Part shown: one piece after another, positions 17,910 to 19,196 of the stretch
Position numbering within the stretch: the stretch's first letter is position 1
How the letters are laid out: the number at the start of each line of letters is the position of its first letter
From: an uncultured Gemmatimonadota bacterium
Lineage (GTDB): Bacteria > Gemmatimonadota > Gemmatimonadetes > Gemmatimonadales > Gemmatimonadaceae
Direction of reading: 5' to 3'
Assembly (NCBI GenBank): GCA_946479015.1
Contig: CAMLEQ010000021.1
Coordinates: 1 to 19,196 of the forward strand
Length of the DNA: 19,196 nt
The notes under the pieces: generated by a model
Databases searched by the model: none
Seen by the model: the letters and a program-made list of their open reading frames with translations, nothing else
What the model was told of the DNA's origin: nothing
Translations under genes and position numbers: made by a program

Positions 17910-19196
17910 GCCGCCGGTTCGGCTTCCCGCACCCGCTCACCCTCATGGTGGCGTGCATCGTCATCGCCGCCGCGCTGAGCTGGGTGCTCCCCGCGGGGCG
18001 CTACGAGCGCCGCGATGATCCAGCCACGGGGCGGAGCGTGGTGGTGGCTGGCACCTATCGAGCCGTTCCCGCCACCCCGGTGAGCGCGTTCGGCGCGGTG
18101 GTGGCCATCCCCAAGGGGCTCTCCGATGCGGCCTCGGTGGTGTTCTTCGTCTTTCTCGTGGGCGGCGCGTTCGGCGTGGTTGACCAGACCGGAGCGCTGC
18201 GGGAGGGGGTGAACTGGCTCGCCCGCCGTCTCGCCACGCACGATCTGCTGGTCGTTCCCATCACGTGCATCGCCTTCGCCACCGCCGGCGCGCTCGAGCA
18301 CATGCAGGAGGAGATCATCGCGCTCGTGCCGGCGCTCCTCCTCCTGGTGCGCCGGCTCGGCTTCGATGAGCTCACCGCCGCGGCGATGAGTATCGGCGCC
18401 GCCGCCGTCGGTGCCGCGTTCAGCCCGATCGACCCCTTCCAGGCCCAGATCGCCCAGAAGCTCGCGCAGCTTCCGCTGCTCTCGGGCGCGGGCTTCCGGC
18501 TCGTGTTCCTCGCGCTGGCGCTGCTGGTCTGGATCTGGGGCACCATGCGCCACGCGCGCCGCGCGCGCCGCGCGCCAATGGAGCTCCCCGCCGCCGCGGA
18601 CGATCCGGCGGCAGCGTCCGACGCGGCTGGCACGCGCCAGGGGATCGTCCTCGCGCTCGTCCTCGCGAGCTTCGCCGTGTTCGTGTACGGCGTGCTGCGC
18701 CTGGGGTGGGACTTCGACCAGATGGCCGCGCTGTTCTTCGCGATGGGCGTGGCCGCGGGGCTCGTCGGCGGCCTCGGGGTGACCGGAACCGCGCTCGCGT
18801 TCGTCGAGGGATTCCGCGCCATGGCGTTCGCGGCGCTGCTGATCGGCTTCGCGCGAGCGATCTTCGTGGTGCTCCGCGACGGCAGCATCATCGACACCAT
18901 CGTGCACGGCGTGTTCACGCCGATCGCCGGGCTCCCGCTGGCGCTCGCGGCGATCGGCATGCTCGTGGTGCAGGCGGTGGTGCACGTCCCCGTGCCGAGC
19001 GTCAGCGGCCAGGCGGTGCTCACCATGCCGCTGCTCGTCCCGCTCTCCGACCTGCTCGGCCTGTCGCGCCAGGTGATGGTGCTCACCTACCAGTACGGCG
19101 CGGGGCTGTGCGAGCTGCTCACTCCCACCAACGGCGCGCTGATGGCGATCCTCGCCGCCTACGGCGTGCGCTACGAGCGCTGGCTGCGCTTCGTGC
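17906..19196 (+). CDS. YfcC/DcuC-family membrane transporter, 3'-truncated
   Basis: The frame is open to the right edge, giving the first 430 residues of a membrane protein. The start resembles the family (F-P-H-P-L-T-L, a first helix, then V-L-P-A-G-R-Y-E). A conserved inner block reads E-H-M-Q-E-E-I-I-A-L-V-P, later followed by the helix A-A-A-M-S-I-G-A-A-A-V-G-A-A-F and D-P-F-Q-A-Q-I-A-Q. These match the YfcC group of the DcuC-type carriers (PF03606-like), which includes predicted amino-acid, peptide or C4-dicarboxylate carriers. About ten hydrophobic segments are visible, with a charged loop near residues 212-245. The substrate is not known. The ATG overlaps the hybrid kinase stop by four bases, which suggests that the transporter is the regulated or sensed partner of the cluster. 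Confidence 0.85.
   Translation, partial: MSRRFGFPHPLTLMVACIVIAAALSWVLPAGRYERRDDPATGRSVVVAGTYRAVPATPVSAFGAVVAIPKGLSDAASVVFFVFLVGGAFGVVDQTGALREGVNWLARRLATHDLLVVPITCIAFATAGALEHMQEEIIALVPALLLLVRRLGFDELTAAAMSIGAAAVGAAFSPIDPFQAQIAQKLAQLPLLSGAGFRLVFLALALLVWIWGTMRHARRARRAPMELPAAADDPAAASDAAGTRQGIVLALVLASFAVFVYGVLRLGWDFDQMAALFFAMGVAAGLVGGLGVTGTALAFVEGFRAMAFAALLIGFARAIFVVLRDGSIIDTIVHGVFTPIAGLPLALAAIGMLVVQAVVHVPVPSVSGQAVLTMPLLVPLSDLLGLSRQVMVLTYQYGAGLCELLTPTNGALMAILAAYGVRYERWLRFV

Overview
The window is about 70% G+C and codes almost entirely on the + strand, with genes packed end to end. The gene families suggest Gemmatimonadota or a close relative: a GWxTD-domain protein, TonB-C-like and PASTA accessory proteins, many GTG starts and large hybrid histidine kinases. 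This placement is inferred from gene content and was not tested by alignment.

Region 1 (1-13259) is one near-continuous run of 16 genes: GWxTD protein (cut at the left edge), queA, a small lipoprotein, tgt, yajC, def, fmt, a TenI/ThiE-like gene, thiS, thiG, rsmB, a PASTA membrane protein, rpe, a TlpA/ResA-type thioredoxin, a YbbR-domain protein, tsaD and lgt (17 counting the partial first gene). Most junctions are 4-base ATGA or GTGA overlaps, so the run looks like a translationally coupled operon. Its themes are tRNA modification (queA, tgt, tsaD), translation start and protein maturation (def, fmt, rsmB), thiazole synthesis for thiamine (tenI, thiS, thiG) and envelope work (yajC, lgt, PASTA, YbbR, TlpA). 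A 14-bp GC-rich hairpin at 13311-13343 closes it.

Region 2 (13260-13481) is a 222-base intergenic space holding that hairpin, a possible sigma-70-type promoter and a 14-base perfect palindrome in the presumed leader.

Region 3 (13482-19196) is a second coupled cluster. It holds a membrane sensor histidine kinase, a stand-alone protein with two receiver domains, a soluble hybrid kinase (receiver-PAS-kinase-receiver) and a YfcC/DcuC-type transporter that runs off the right edge. Together the three signalling proteins carry two kinase cores and four receivers but no DNA-binding output domain and no HPt domain. This is the most unusual arrangement in the window.

The def-fmt-rsmB-(PASTA)-rpe order echoes the Bacillus prkC locus, but the kinase, phosphatase and RsgA GTPase are absent and only a kinase-less PASTA protein remains. 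I see no tRNA, rRNA, CRISPR array, insertion sequence or prophage gene.
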